From Paraburkholderia sp. BCC1886 (GTDB lineage Bacteria; Pseudomonadota; Gammaproteobacteria; Burkholderiales; Burkholderiaceae): 64,000 bases of DNA. The stretch is taken from assembly GCF_900996245.1 (NCBI RefSeq), contig NZ_CAAJGK010000074.1, positions 62,001-126,000 of the forward strand, read 5' to 3'. This document shows positions 17,533-26,332 of the stretch, one piece after another (position 1 is the stretch's first letter; the number at the start of each line of letters is the position of its first letter). Made by a program: the position numbers and the translations under genes. The notes beneath the pieces were generated by a model. It searched no databases. It was given only the letters and a program-made list of their open reading frames with translations, and was not told where the DNA came from.

Positions 17533-19101
17533 ATGGCCACTTCTGCTCTGACCCGGCATCTACGGCATACGCTTGCCGGCAGCGCGGCGCTGACGCTTGC
17601 CGCCTGCTCGTTCGGACCGAACGGTGAGCCGCCGGCCATGCCGCAACCGGCCCACTACGGCGCCGAAACTCAACCGTCGCAAACCGTCGCCGCTCGAGGC
17701 GTCGCCCAGCAATTCGTCACTGGGGCGAAGCCGGTGCCCGACTGGTGGAAGCTGTACCGCTCGGACGCGCTGAACGCGCTGGTGGACGAAGGACTACGCA
17801 ACAGCCCGACGCTCGCCGCCACGGACAAAAGCCTCGCCGCCGCACGCGAACAGTTGCGCGCGCAGGTCGGCAGTTCGCTGTTGCCGAGCGTCGACCTCGC
17901 CGGTCAGGCAACGCGCAATCGCGCGCTGGCGATTCCCGAGATCGGTTCGAACACGTATCTCTACAACATTTTCGTCGGGCAACTGGAGGCGAAGTACACC
18001 ATCGATCTGTTCGGCGCGGCGCGTCTGGGCGATGTCGCGCTGGCCGCGCGAGTCGACGTGCAGGCTTATCAGTTCGATGCGGCGCGGCGTGCGCTGGCGG
18101 CGAATATCGTCACGTCAGCGCTCACGAGCGCCGCGCTGAAAGCGCAGATCGAGACGACGCAACGGCTCGTCGTGCTCGCTAACGACCAGGCGCGCGACAT
18201 CCAGCGGCGTTATGAACTGGGTGCGCTCTCGCACGCCGATCTGTTGAACGCGCAGCAAAGCGCGGCGAGTGTGGCGGCGGGTCTGCCCGGCTTGCAGCAG
18301 CAATGGCTGACGACGCGGCATGCATTGGCGGTGTTGCTCGGGCGCACACCGGACGCCGCGCCGGACGATCTCGACCTCGCCCAACTGACGGTGCCCGCGC
18401 AGGTGCCGGTGGTGGTGCCGTCGGAATTGCTGCGCGCCCGGCCAGACATCCAGGCGGCGGACGCCGGCCTGAAGGCCGCAGCGGCCGAGGTCGGCGTCGC
18501 CACGGCGCAAATGTATCCGAGCCTGTCGCTGAGCGCATCGATGGGACAAGGCGGCTTTAGCTGGCCGCTGGCGTTGTCGGGCGCGGGCGCCATCTGGAGC
18601 ATCGGCGCGTCGCTGTCGCAGCCGCTTTTTCACGGCGGTGCGCTGGTGGCGCAGCGGCGCGCGGCCCTCGACACATACGACGCCGCAGTGTCGCAATACC
18701 GGCAGACCGTGCTGGCCGCGTTCCAGAACGTCGCCGATACGCTGGCGGCCTTGCAGCACGATGCAGAGGCGCTGGATGCGGCGAACGTCGCCGCACGCTC
18801 GGCGCGCGGAATTTTCGACGAGACGTCGGCGCGGTATCGGCTGGGCGCCGTGCCGGCGGCCTCGACGCGTTCGAGCGAACAGCAGTTCCGCAACGCGCAA
18901 CTCGACGAGATCCGTTATACGGGCGCCCGTTTGACCGATACGGCCGCGCTGTTTCAGGCGATGGGCAATCCGCCGCCGGGCTCCCCCAATTCGCCTGGCT
19001 CGCCCGATCCGGTCAACTCGCCCGACACGACGAGCCAGGCGCCGGCCAATACCGCAACGCCGCTCAATACACCCCAGCCTCGCCCGCCGGCCGATTCTTG
19101 A
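17533..19101 (+). CDS. NodT-family outer-membrane efflux lipoprotein
   Basis: A 522-residue TolC-like channel. ATG at 17533 gives a lipoprotein signal ending in L-A-A-Cys25. Two outer-membrane efflux repeats (about residues 80-270 and 290-480) carry the long alpha-helices of the family. It follows the permease by 4 bp and completes the tripartite pump. The C-terminus is a Pro/Ser/Asn-rich tail with an SPNSPGSPDPVNSPD pattern, low complexity and probably disordered. The last 38 bp overlap the convergent acyltransferase gene. Confidence 0.9.
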   Translation: MATSALTRHLRHTLAGSAALTLAACSFGPNGEPPAMPQPAHYGAETQPSQTVAARGVAQQFVTGAKPVPDWWKLYRSDALNALVDEGLRNSPTLAATDKSLAAAREQLRAQVGSSLLPSVDLAGQATRNRALAIPEIGSNTYLYNIFVGQLEAKYTIDLFGAARLGDVALAARVDVQAYQFDAARRALAANIVTSALTSAALKAQIETTQRLVVLANDQARDIQRRYELGALSHADLLNAQQSAASVAAGLPGLQQQWLTTRHALAVLLGRTPDAAPDDLDLAQLTVPAQVPVVVPSELLRARPDIQAADAGLKAAAAEVGVATAQMYPSLSLSASMGQGGFSWPLALSGAGAIWSIGASLSQPLFHGGALVAQRRAALDTYDAAVSQYRQTVLAAFQNVADTLAALQHDAEALDAANVAARSARGIFDETSARYRLGAVPAASTRSSEQQFRNAQLDEIRYTGARLTDTAALFQAMGNPPPGSPNSPGSPDPVNSPDTTSQAPANTATPLNTPQPRPPADS

Positions 19102-19915
19102 AGCGTTTGTGCACCCAGTAATACTGGTCGGGCATCCGCCTGACCTGCGTCTCGAGAAACTCGGTCAGCCGGCGGGCATCGACCGTCGGATCGGCGGAAG
19201 GAAAGTCGCTGAGCGGTTCGAAGATGCTGAGCTTGTAGCCGCGATAATCCGGCAGCACTTCCGTCACGAACGGCACCACGCGTGCGTTGCACGCAGCGGC
19301 CATTCGCGAGACCGAGGTCAGCGTGCAGGCCGGCACGCCGAAGAACGGCACGAACACGGAGTCGCGCAGACCGAAGTCCATGTCGGCGGCCAGCATCACC
19401 GGCTTGCCTTCGCGCAGCACACGCAGGATGCGCCGCACGCTGTCGCTGCGCGGAATCATCTCGGTCCCGAAGCGCGCGCGCTGACGCTTCGCCATCCCGT
19501 CGATCAACCGGTTCGACATCGGCGTGTAGAGCGATGCGACCGGATGCCGCGTCGAATACATCATGCAGCCCGCCTCGATACCGACGAAATGGAAGCCGAC
19601 GAAAATCGTCGCATGCGACTGCATGTCCGACAGATCGATCGCGCTTTCCACTTCCACCAGACGCTCGAGCGAGCGCGCATTGCCATACCACTGCGTGCCG
19701 CGCTCGACGTAACTGCGGATGACGTGGCAGAAGTGCGCACGCGCGAGGCGCTCGCGCGCTTCATCGCTCATGTCGGGAAAACACAGCTTGAGATTGGTAT
19801 GCACGACGCTGCGACGCCGGCCCGGAATCCGGTACAACCAGGCGCCGACCACCATGCCGATGCGCGCGACGACGCCGTAGGGCAGAAAAGCGAAAAGGCG
19901 TAACAGCCCAGTCAT
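19064..19915 (-). CDS. LpxL/HtrB-type lipid A acyltransferase
   Basis: A 283-residue inner-membrane acyltransferase from ATG at 19915 (a TTG at 19942 is an alternative; neither has a clear ribosome site). The catalytic H-x4-E motif of lipid A late acyltransferases is His109-FVGI-Glu114. An N-terminal hydrophobic helix (LLRLFAFLPYGVVARIGMVV) would anchor it. It transfers a secondary fatty acyl chain to lipid A or a similar acceptor. Its 3' end overlaps the efflux channel gene tail to tail by 38 bp. Confidence 0.82.
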   Translation of the reverse strand: MTGLLRLFAFLPYGVVARIGMVVGAWLYRIPGRRRSVVHTNLKLCFPDMSDEARERLARAHFCHVIRSYVERGTQWYGNARSLERLVEVESAIDLSDMQSHATIFVGFHFVGIEAGCMMYSTRHPVASLYTPMSNRLIDGMAKRQRARFGTEMIPRSDSVRRILRVLREGKPVMLAADMDFGLRDSVFVPFFGVPACTLTSVSRMAAACNARVVPFVTEVLPDYRGYKLSIFEPLSDFPSADPTVDARRLTEFLETQVRRMPDQYYWVHKRFKNRPAGEAGVY

Positions 19916-20268
19916 CAGGAAGATGAGGATTCGATTTTTCAAAGAGAAAGACCCGGTGGATGCTCGATGGCAAACACGCCGGCCGCCGCAGCCGCGATGA
20001 CTGGGAATGACCGGTGTGGCGTGCGCGCGCGTCAACCGGGTCTCGCGCTGCGCATGATGAGATGTGCGCCCTGCTCGCGGCATGGCGCAGTGTTGCTCGA
20101 GGCCGATTCCCATGAAGAACCGGGCGTCCGTTAGGACCCAAAAGAAAGCAGCACCGGGCGAGATTAAAGCACACTCGGTGGCTCGGGCACACAATCTGCT
20201 GTCGCAGCCGCCCGCGAAAATTGCCGCAGCGGCAGGCTGCCGCGGGCTGCTCAGGACATAAGCGGAAA

Positions 20269-20295
20269 TTAAAAAGACGCGTGATGGACGCGTCT
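20269..20295 (-). terminator. Intrinsic terminator of mrcA
   Basis: On the minus strand: stem AGACGCGT, loop CCATC, stem ACGCGTCT, then TTTTTAATTT. It lies about 50 bp after the mrcA stop. Confidence 0.75.
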
Positions 20296-20342
20296 GATTG
20301 TCCGGCGTTCGCGCATCGGGCGATGCGCGAACGCTTCCTGCA

Positions 20343-22841
20343 TCAAGGCTTGTTCGACTCGAACAGGTCCATGATCTGCTGCTTCTCGTTGGTCGATACG
20401 CTCGGCGGCGGCACGGCCGGCGGCGTCATGCCGGCAGGCCCGACGCCACCCACCGCATCGCTCGCGCCGGCTGTCGGGTTCGCCGAATCCAGCCCGATGC
20501 TGGCAACGAAGCCGTTGCCCGGCGTCATGTCGGTATAGAACATTTCGCCGTCGACCGAGGTCACGCCTTCCGGCTGCGCCGGCTCGGCTTGCGGTACGCC
20601 GCGCAACGCGCGCTGCATGTACTCGACCCAGATCGGCAACGCGAGTTGCGCGCCGAATTCGCGGCTGCCGAGCGTCTTCGGCTGGTCGTAACCCATCCAC
20701 GCCACCGCCACCAGCGACTGCTGATAGCCGGCGAACCAGCCGTCCTTCGCGTCGTTGGTGGTACCCGTCTTGCCCTGCAAGTCCGAGCGGTGCAGCACAT
20801 TGGTGCCCGAACCCGTTCCGCCCGTCGCGACCGAATGCAGCAGGCTGTTCATGATGTAGGCGTTACGCGGTTCGAGCGTGCGCGGGGCGTCGCGGCCGGC
20901 CGTCAGCGGCTGCGCCTTCGACAGCGGCTCACCGCGAGCGTCGGTCACTTCGCTGATCAGATACGGGTTGATGCGATAGCCGCCGTTGGCGAACACCGAA
21001 TACGCGCCCGCCGATTGCAGCGGCGTCACGAGACCGGCGCCGAGCGCCATCGGCAGATACGGCGGCGTCTTGTCGGCGTCGAAACCGAAGCGTTGCGTGA
21101 CGAAGTCCTGCGCGTACTTGGTGCCGATGAACGACAGGATGCGGATGGACACCAGGTTCTTCGACTTCTGCAGCGCGAGACGCATCGGCATCGGACCGTC
21201 CGGCTGGTCGTCGTCCTTCGGCTCCCAGGCGTCGCCGCCCGGCGTGCTCGGCGGGAAATACAGCGGCGCGTCGTTGATGATGGTGGCCGGTCCGAGGCCC
21301 TTGTCGAGCGCGGCCGAATAGATGAACGGCTTGAAGCTCGAACCCGGCTGACGCCACGCCTGGGTCACGTGATTGAACTTGTTCTTGTTGAAGTCGAAGC
21401 CGCCCACCAGCGCGCGAATCGCGCCGTCCTGCGGCGTGAGCGACACCAGCGCGCCTTCTACTTGCGGAAGCTGGGTGATCTGCCAGTTGTCCCTGGCATC
21501 GGCCACCACACGCACGATCGAACCCGGCTTGATTTTCAGCGCGGCACTGGCGCGCGTGCTCAACGCGCCGGCCACGAAGCGCAAGCCCTCGCCGCTAATC
21601 GTGAGTTGCGTGCCGTCCACGAGTTGCGCCTTCACCTGCTTCGGGCTCACGTCGGTCACCACCGCGGCGATGATCTCGCCGTTGTCCGGATGATCGGTCA
21701 GTGCGTCGTCGATAGTCTGATCGCGGTCGTCGCCCGCTGCGGGCAATTGCACGAAGCCTTCCGGTCCGCGATAGCCATGGCGCCGCTCGTAGTCCATCAC
21801 GCCCTTGCGCACGGCGTCGTACGCGGCGTCCTGATCGGCGGAGTCGATCGTGGTCGTCACGTTCAGACCACGCGTGTAGGTTTCGTCCTTGTATTGCGCA
21901 TACATCATCTGCCGGACCATTTCGGCGATGTACTCGGCGTGCACGCTGTATTCGTTGCCCGGGTTCTTCGTGTGGATCTCTTCCTTCACCGCCTGATCGT
22001 ACTGATCCTGGCTGATGTATCTGAGCTCGAGCATGCGCTTCAGGATGTATTCCTGACGGATCTTCGCGCGCTTCGGATTGACCACCGGGTTGTAAGCGGA
22101 CGGCGCTTTCGGCAGGCCCGCGAGCATCGCCGCTTCAGCAAGAGAAATGTCTTTCAGATCCTTGCCGAAGTACACGCGTGCAGCGGAGGCGAAACCATAC
22201 GCCCGCTCGCCCAGATAAATCTGGTTCATGTACAGCTCGAGAATCTGGTCTTTCGTTAGCGCCCGCTCGATCTTGTAGGCGAGCAACATTTCGTAGACCT
22301 TGCGCGTGTAGGTCTTCTCGCTCGACAGGAAGAAGTTGCGCGCGACCTGCATGGTGATCGTGCTCGCACCCTGCGACGCGCCGCCGTGCGCCAAGTCGGC
22401 GAAACCGGCCCGCAGGATGCCCACGAAGTCGACGCCGCCGTGCTCGTAGAAGCGATAGTCTTCAATCGCGAGCACGGCTTTTTTCATCTGGTCGGGAATG
22501 TCCTGGAAGCGTGCGAGGCTGCGCCGCTCTTCACCGAATTCGCCGATCAGCACGTGGTCGGCGGTATAGATTCGCAGCGGCACTTTCGGACGGTAGTCGG
22601 TCAGTGCGTCGAGCGACGGCAGTTGCGGACCCATCACCACGAGCGCATAGCCGACGATCAGCGCGCCCACTACGGCGAGCGTGCCAATGAGACTCGCGAA
22701 CCAGATGACGAGCGTTGCGCCGAACGAGCGCCGCTGCGGCTCGCCGCGGTCACGGTCGTTGCGTCCTGGACTGCGTTGGTAGGAATCCCGGTCTTCGCCA
22801 GCGGGAGAATTGGAAGAATGCGGTCGTTTGATGATTGGCAT
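20343..22841 (-). CDS. mrcA: Penicillin-binding protein 1A, bifunctional
   Basis: An 832-residue class A PBP starting at MPIIKRP (22841). A polar N-terminus precedes one membrane helix (about 42-70). The glycosyltransferase domain has the catalytic Glu127 in AIEDYRFYEHGG and the TITMQVARNFF motif. The transpeptidase has S501-S-F-K504 and a later GKTGTT motif. The tail is Pro/Gly-rich. It polymerises and cross-links peptidoglycan at the inner membrane. The usual neighbours of PBP1a in Burkholderiales (pilMNOPQ, cyaY) are not seen, so this may be a second class A PBP. Confidence 0.93.
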   Translation of the reverse strand: MPIIKRPHSSNSPAGEDRDSYQRSPGRNDRDRGEPQRRSFGATLVIWFASLIGTLAVVGALIVGYALVVMGPQLPSLDALTDYRPKVPLRIYTADHVLIGEFGEERRSLARFQDIPDQMKKAVLAIEDYRFYEHGGVDFVGILRAGFADLAHGGASQGASTITMQVARNFFLSSEKTYTRKVYEMLLAYKIERALTKDQILELYMNQIYLGERAYGFASAARVYFGKDLKDISLAEAAMLAGLPKAPSAYNPVVNPKRAKIRQEYILKRMLELRYISQDQYDQAVKEEIHTKNPGNEYSVHAEYIAEMVRQMMYAQYKDETYTRGLNVTTTIDSADQDAAYDAVRKGVMDYERRHGYRGPEGFVQLPAAGDDRDQTIDDALTDHPDNGEIIAAVVTDVSPKQVKAQLVDGTQLTISGEGLRFVAGALSTRASAALKIKPGSIVRVVADARDNWQITQLPQVEGALVSLTPQDGAIRALVGGFDFNKNKFNHVTQAWRQPGSSFKPFIYSAALDKGLGPATIINDAPLYFPPSTPGGDAWEPKDDDQPDGPMPMRLALQKSKNLVSIRILSFIGTKYAQDFVTQRFGFDADKTPPYLPMALGAGLVTPLQSAGAYSVFANGGYRINPYLISEVTDARGEPLSKAQPLTAGRDAPRTLEPRNAYIMNSLLHSVATGGTGSGTNVLHRSDLQGKTGTTNDAKDGWFAGYQQSLVAVAWMGYDQPKTLGSREFGAQLALPIWVEYMQRALRGVPQAEPAQPEGVTSVDGEMFYTDMTPGNGFVASIGLDSANPTAGASDAVGGVGPAGMTPPAVPPPSVSTNEKQQIMDLFESNKP

Positions 22842-23298
22842 GACTGGAGTAGTGGGCGCGTGACTGAACGCCTGTCTGCGCGCGCTCCTGGCGCACGCTT
22901 GGAATCGTGATCGACGAGACGACCTGCGACGCAAACCACCGCGCGGCCTGTTGCCCCCGGCCAGCCGCACGGCACGCCTGAGACAGTGTCCGGCGCAACG
23001 TAACAGCGCATTTTAAAGAAATCAAGCGCGGTCCAAGTTAGTTTTTTTGTAAGAATTCCCTCCGTGCGGGGCGTTGGCAGACGGTCATGGTCAATTGCTA
23101 CGATCTTGGCCGCTCATCAGGCCGCGTCTGGAGTTATCCCCAGAAAATGTTCACAGCCCTGTGGACAAGCACGCCGAAAGCAAGACAACTCGTTGATGTC
23201 ACGGGATTTTCACGCGGCGCACGTTCCGCGCCGACGCAACTCGTCATATCATGGGCAAGCGCGTCGAAGCGCCCATGCCAAATGTATGCGAGCCGACC
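22842..23298. other. Intergenic region with DnaA-box-like cluster
   Basis: A 457-bp gap between divergent genes. Within 23134-23168 there are three DnaA-box-like 9-mers: TTATCCCCA at 23134-23142, ATGTTCACA at 23147-23155, and TTGTCCACA on the minus strand at 23160-23168 (8 of 9 to the strict box). An AT-rich stretch lies at about 23010-23055. I see no gene or terminator here. Confidence 0.4.
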
Positions 23299-23913
23299 AT
23301 GAACAAGCCCAGCGAACGCATCGTCGTATTCGTCTCGACCGCGCAGAAGCGCGCGATTTCCGCTACAGCAGAGAAGATGGGCATCAGCGTCAGCGAATTG
23401 ATGCGGCGGGCGGTACTGAGCTTCGGGGCGACCAGCGAGCAGGTCAAAGCCGCGAGTATCGTCGACCGTTTGCACGCCCCACGCGCGCCCGACGCGCTGG
23501 ACGCGGCGCTGCAACGGGTCGCGCGCGGCACGCGCTACGCCAGGGCCGCGCTGCCGCCTTCATTACAATCACGGCCAACGCCTGCCGCCGGCGACGACGC
23601 GAACGCGGTACCGACCGCGTCGATAAGCGCTGGTGAATCTGCCACGCCAGCTTCACCTCCCCCTCCGCCCTTACTACCCGCCGACGTGCTGGCCGCCCTC
23701 ACATCGACCGATGACGAAGATGCCATCGCCATCGCCGAAGCGGTCGCACGCGTGGCCAGAGCCGAAGCAGCCGCCTCCGTGCAGGCCAGCGCCACACCGG
23801 CCGACACGCAGGGCCATCTCCTCAGTGTCTTCAAGCGTCCGCGGCTCGACAACCGCAGCGAGCCTGACGATCCACAAAGCGATCCCAGCACCGAAGGCGG
23901 ACATTTCGCGTGA
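23299..23913 (+). CDS. Putative ribbon-helix-helix-like protein with low-complexity tail
   Basis: A 204-residue protein from ATG at 23299 (in-frame ATGs at 23251 and 23275 are possible). Residues 1-45 (IVVFVSTAQKRAISATAEKM, then GISVSELMRRAVLSFG) have a beta strand followed by two helices, the shape of an RHH or MobC-like DNA-binding domain. The remaining 150 residues are Ala/Pro/Asp-rich with acidic clusters. I do not recognise a named family. Upstream are the DnaA-box-like sites. It could be a transcription factor or a DNA-structuring protein. Confidence 0.6.
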   Translation: MNKPSERIVVFVSTAQKRAISATAEKMGISVSELMRRAVLSFGATSEQVKAASIVDRLHAPRAPDALDAALQRVARGTRYARAALPPSLQSRPTPAAGDDANAVPTASISAGESATPASPPPPPLLPADVLAALTSTDDEDAIAIAEAVARVARAEAAASVQASATPADTQGHLLSVFKRPRLDNRSEPDDPQSDPSTEGGHFA

Positions 23914-24279
23914 CCGTCGTGTCACTTTTGCGGCACTTTTGCGTCACCTCCGCGCCGCCCTTGCAGGTCCGCGCTGCCGCTCGCGCAGCGCTTGCTTCAT
24001 CCCACCCTTTAAGGCGTTTTTAAGAGAGTGCGTGGTGTAATATCCGCCGGCTACGCTGTGGCCCGCTGCATGCTTGTCCGTCGGCGTGACGGGCGACAGT
24101 CGGCGGCAATTGCAATGTCCGGATGCAACAATTCATGACATGGCTATTGCAATCGGCTGGTGCGCCCCGACCTCCGGTCCGACGTTGCGCAGCTTGCTGC
24201 GCGGCGGCGTACAGTAGCGGTTCAAAGCAGTTCAGTGCGCGGGACGACTCAGCGCCGATTACATTCTCTGGAGGTTTTC
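23914..24279. promoter_or_regulatory. Leader of pspA with paired palindromes
   Basis: A 366-bp gap. The palindrome ATTGCAAT occurs twice, at 24109-24116 and 24146-24153, 37 bp apart. Just after the preceding gene an 11-bp unit is repeated in tandem (CACTTTTGCG at 23923-23932 and 23934-23943). TAATAT at 24038-24043 is a possible -10 box. I found no convincing sigma-54 site of the kind that drives enterobacterial pspA. The pspA ribosome site CTGGAGG is at the 3' end. Confidence 0.4.
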
Positions 24280-24960
24280 ATGTCCCTTTTTGACAGCATT
24301 TCGCGCACGCTCAAAGGTCTTCTGAACGACGCAGCCGATTCGGTGCAAGACCCGTCGCGCGACTCGCGCCAGATCGTCCGCGAACTGGACGAGAGCATTG
24401 CCAAGGCCGAGAACTCGCTGATCGAGATTCAGGCCCAGGTGGCCACGCAGCAAAGCAAGCGCGACGTCGCCGCCGACAAGGCGAAGAAATACGAAGACGG
24501 CGCTAAACGCGCGCTGCAATCCGGCGACGAAACCCTCGCGCGCGAAGCGCTCGGCGCGCAGGCAACGGCCGAAGCCGAACGCGACGCGCTGGCCAAAGAG
24601 CTCACCACGCTCGAACCGTCGGTCGCCCAGTTGAAGAGCCAGATCGAAGACATGCGCAGCCGTCGCAACGATCTGAACGCCCGCTCGAACATCCTGCAAG
24701 CCAAGCAGCAGATCGCCCAGGCGAAGGATGTCGCGGCCACCGCATTGGGCGGGATCGGCGGCAAAAACCTGTCGGAAGATTTCCAGAAGCTGGAAGACAA
24801 GGTCGCGTTGTCCAATGCACGGTCGGATGCGCGTCTGAATTCGGCCGACGTCAAAAGCGGCAAGGCGCTCGACGACAAGCTGGCCGATCTGAACCGCGGT
24901 CCGTCCGTCGACGACCGGCTCGAAGCATTGAAGAAGCAGCTGAACACACCGGCGCAGTAA
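24280..24960 (+). CDS. pspA: PspA/IM30 family protein
   Basis: A 226-residue protein, almost entirely coiled coil (about 30-160), beginning with the amphipathic helix MSLFDSISRTLKGLLNDAAD typical of the family. ESCRT-III-like PspA proteins bind stressed inner membrane and protect it. TGGAGG lies 8 bp before ATG. The following gene, 85 bp away, encodes a TPR membrane protein, probably in the same operon. No pspF, pspB or pspC is present, so control differs from the E. coli system. Confidence 0.87.
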   Translation: MSLFDSISRTLKGLLNDAADSVQDPSRDSRQIVRELDESIAKAENSLIEIQAQVATQQSKRDVAADKAKKYEDGAKRALQSGDETLAREALGAQATAEAERDALAKELTTLEPSVAQLKSQIEDMRSRRNDLNARSNILQAKQQIAQAKDVAATALGGIGGKNLSEDFQKLEDKVALSNARSDARLNSADVKSGKALDDKLADLNRGPSVDDRLEALKKQLNTPAQ

Positions 24961-25045
24961 TTCGCCCGGCAGCAGTACATACCGGCGGCCTCCCCGGCCG
25001 CCGGAATCGACTGAAGGAGACGGGTGCCATGCGCCCGGCCCGAAC

Positions 25046-26257
25046 ATGAAAAAATTTCTCGCAGCAGCGTTCGCCTCCCTGCTGTTCGTGTCGGTCGCGG
25101 CCTTCGCCGTGCCGACCGTTCAGCAGATCGAATCCGCGATGTCGCAAGGCAACTGGCAGGAAGCCGATGCCGGCCTGAGCGAAGTCATCAAGGCGCATCC
25201 GAACAATGCGCGCGCGCACTACCTGTACAGCCAGGTGCTCGATCGCGAAGGCCGCTCCGCCGAAGCGCTCGCCCAGGTGCAACAGGCCAAGACGCTCGAT
25301 CCGCAAATCCGCTTTACCGACCCGAGCCGTTTCGCGCAGACCGAAGCGCGCATTCGTAAAGATGCGGAACGCGCGGGCGGCAACACCACCAGCCGCGCGC
25401 CGAATCCGTTCGCGCAACAGAATGCGCCGGCGGCGCAACAGCAATCGGCCATCGTGTCGCAAGCAGCCCAGGCTCCGCAGCGACATGGTCCGGGTATGGG
25501 CATGTGGATCGGCATCATCGTGCTGATCGGCGTGATTGCGCTGGTGCTGCGCTGGACCTTGCGACGCGCCCGCACCCAGGACGACTCGCGTGCCGACGAC
25601 GATCGCCGCGTACAACTCAAGCGCGCCACCGAGATGCTCAACACCGTGCGTTCGCTCAAGCTCGATGTGAAGCTCTCCACCGTGCAAGGACATGAAGCGC
25701 TGGAGAAAGAAGTCGAAGCAACCGAAGACACGTTGCGCGGCCTCGTCGAATCCCTGTCGAACAGCAAGAACCCGGTGCCGCCGTATCAACTCGACGAACT
25801 CGAGCAGCGTATCGGCAGTCTGCGGGCGCGCGCCGATGGCCGGCCCGATCCGTATGCCGCATCGGCCACCTCGGCGGCACCCGCGAGCCAGCAATCGCCT
25901 TACGCGCAGGAGGCCGAGCGCTTCGGTTATCCGCCGCAAGCGCCCTATCCGCCGCAAGGTCCGTATCAGCAACAGCCGCAGGTCATCGTGCAGCAAGGCG
26001 GTGGTGGCTTTGGCGGCGGCATGGGCGGTCTGCTGACCGGCGTGCTGCTCGGCGAAGCGCTGAACTCGGGCCGCGATCGCGTGGTGGAACGTGACGTGAT
26101 CGTCGACGACGAAACGCGCCGCCGCGGCAACGACGGCGGCAACGGCAACGACGGCAGCCTCGACTTCGGTCAGGGTTCGAACGACTGGAACGACAACAGC
26201 GGCGGCGGCGTCGACATGGGCAGCAACGACGACTCCGGTGGCTGGAGCGATACGTGA
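25046..26257 (+). CDS. TPR membrane protein with Gly/Asp-rich tail, PspA partner candidate
   Basis: A 403-residue protein. Signal peptide 1-21 (MKKFLAAAFASLLFVSVAAF), two TPR-like units (about 28-95: NWQEADAGLSEVIKAHPNNA, AHYLYSQVLDREGRSAEALA), a Gln/Ala linker, one membrane helix (about 153-172, MWIGIIVLIGVIALVLRW), then a charged cytoplasmic coiled region (about 185-275), a Pro/Gln stretch, GGGGFGGGMGGLLTG and a Gly/Asn/Asp-rich C-terminus. The layout places TPRs in the periplasm and the coiled coil with PspA in the cytoplasm. Function is unknown; a membrane-stress or sensing role with PspA is inferred from the operon. Confidence 0.75.
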   Translation: MKKFLAAAFASLLFVSVAAFAVPTVQQIESAMSQGNWQEADAGLSEVIKAHPNNARAHYLYSQVLDREGRSAEALAQVQQAKTLDPQIRFTDPSRFAQTEARIRKDAERAGGNTTSRAPNPFAQQNAPAAQQQSAIVSQAAQAPQRHGPGMGMWIGIIVLIGVIALVLRWTLRRARTQDDSRADDDRRVQLKRATEMLNTVRSLKLDVKLSTVQGHEALEKEVEATEDTLRGLVESLSNSKNPVPPYQLDELEQRIGSLRARADGRPDPYAASATSAAPASQQSPYAQEAERFGYPPQAPYPPQGPYQQQPQVIVQQGGGGFGGGMGGLLTGVLLGEALNSGRDRVVERDVIVDDETRRRGNDGGNGNDGSLDFGQGSNDWNDNSGGGVDMGSNDDSGGWSDT

Positions 26258-26292
26258 ACGTCACGCGTCAAGCCAGTCAGAAGCACTTAACG

Positions 26293-26327
26293 AAACAGGC
26301 TCCGTTCATCACGGAGCCTGTTTTTTT
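26293..26327 (+). terminator. Intrinsic terminator of the pspA operon
   Basis: Stem AAACAGGCTCCG, loop TTCATCA, stem CGGAGCCTGTTT, then continuing T to 26327. Strong, and also usable for the convergent TetR gene because A-rich sequence precedes it. Confidence 0.9.
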
Positions 26328-26332
26328 CATGA

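Noticed and set aside
20298..22259. Open frame of 653 codons opposite mrcA
   Set aside because: Antisense shadow without family features.
23134..23168. Chromosome or plasmid replication origin
   Set aside because: Only three imperfect boxes, no AT-rich unwinding block beside them, and no dnaA, dnaN, parAB or rep gene nearby.
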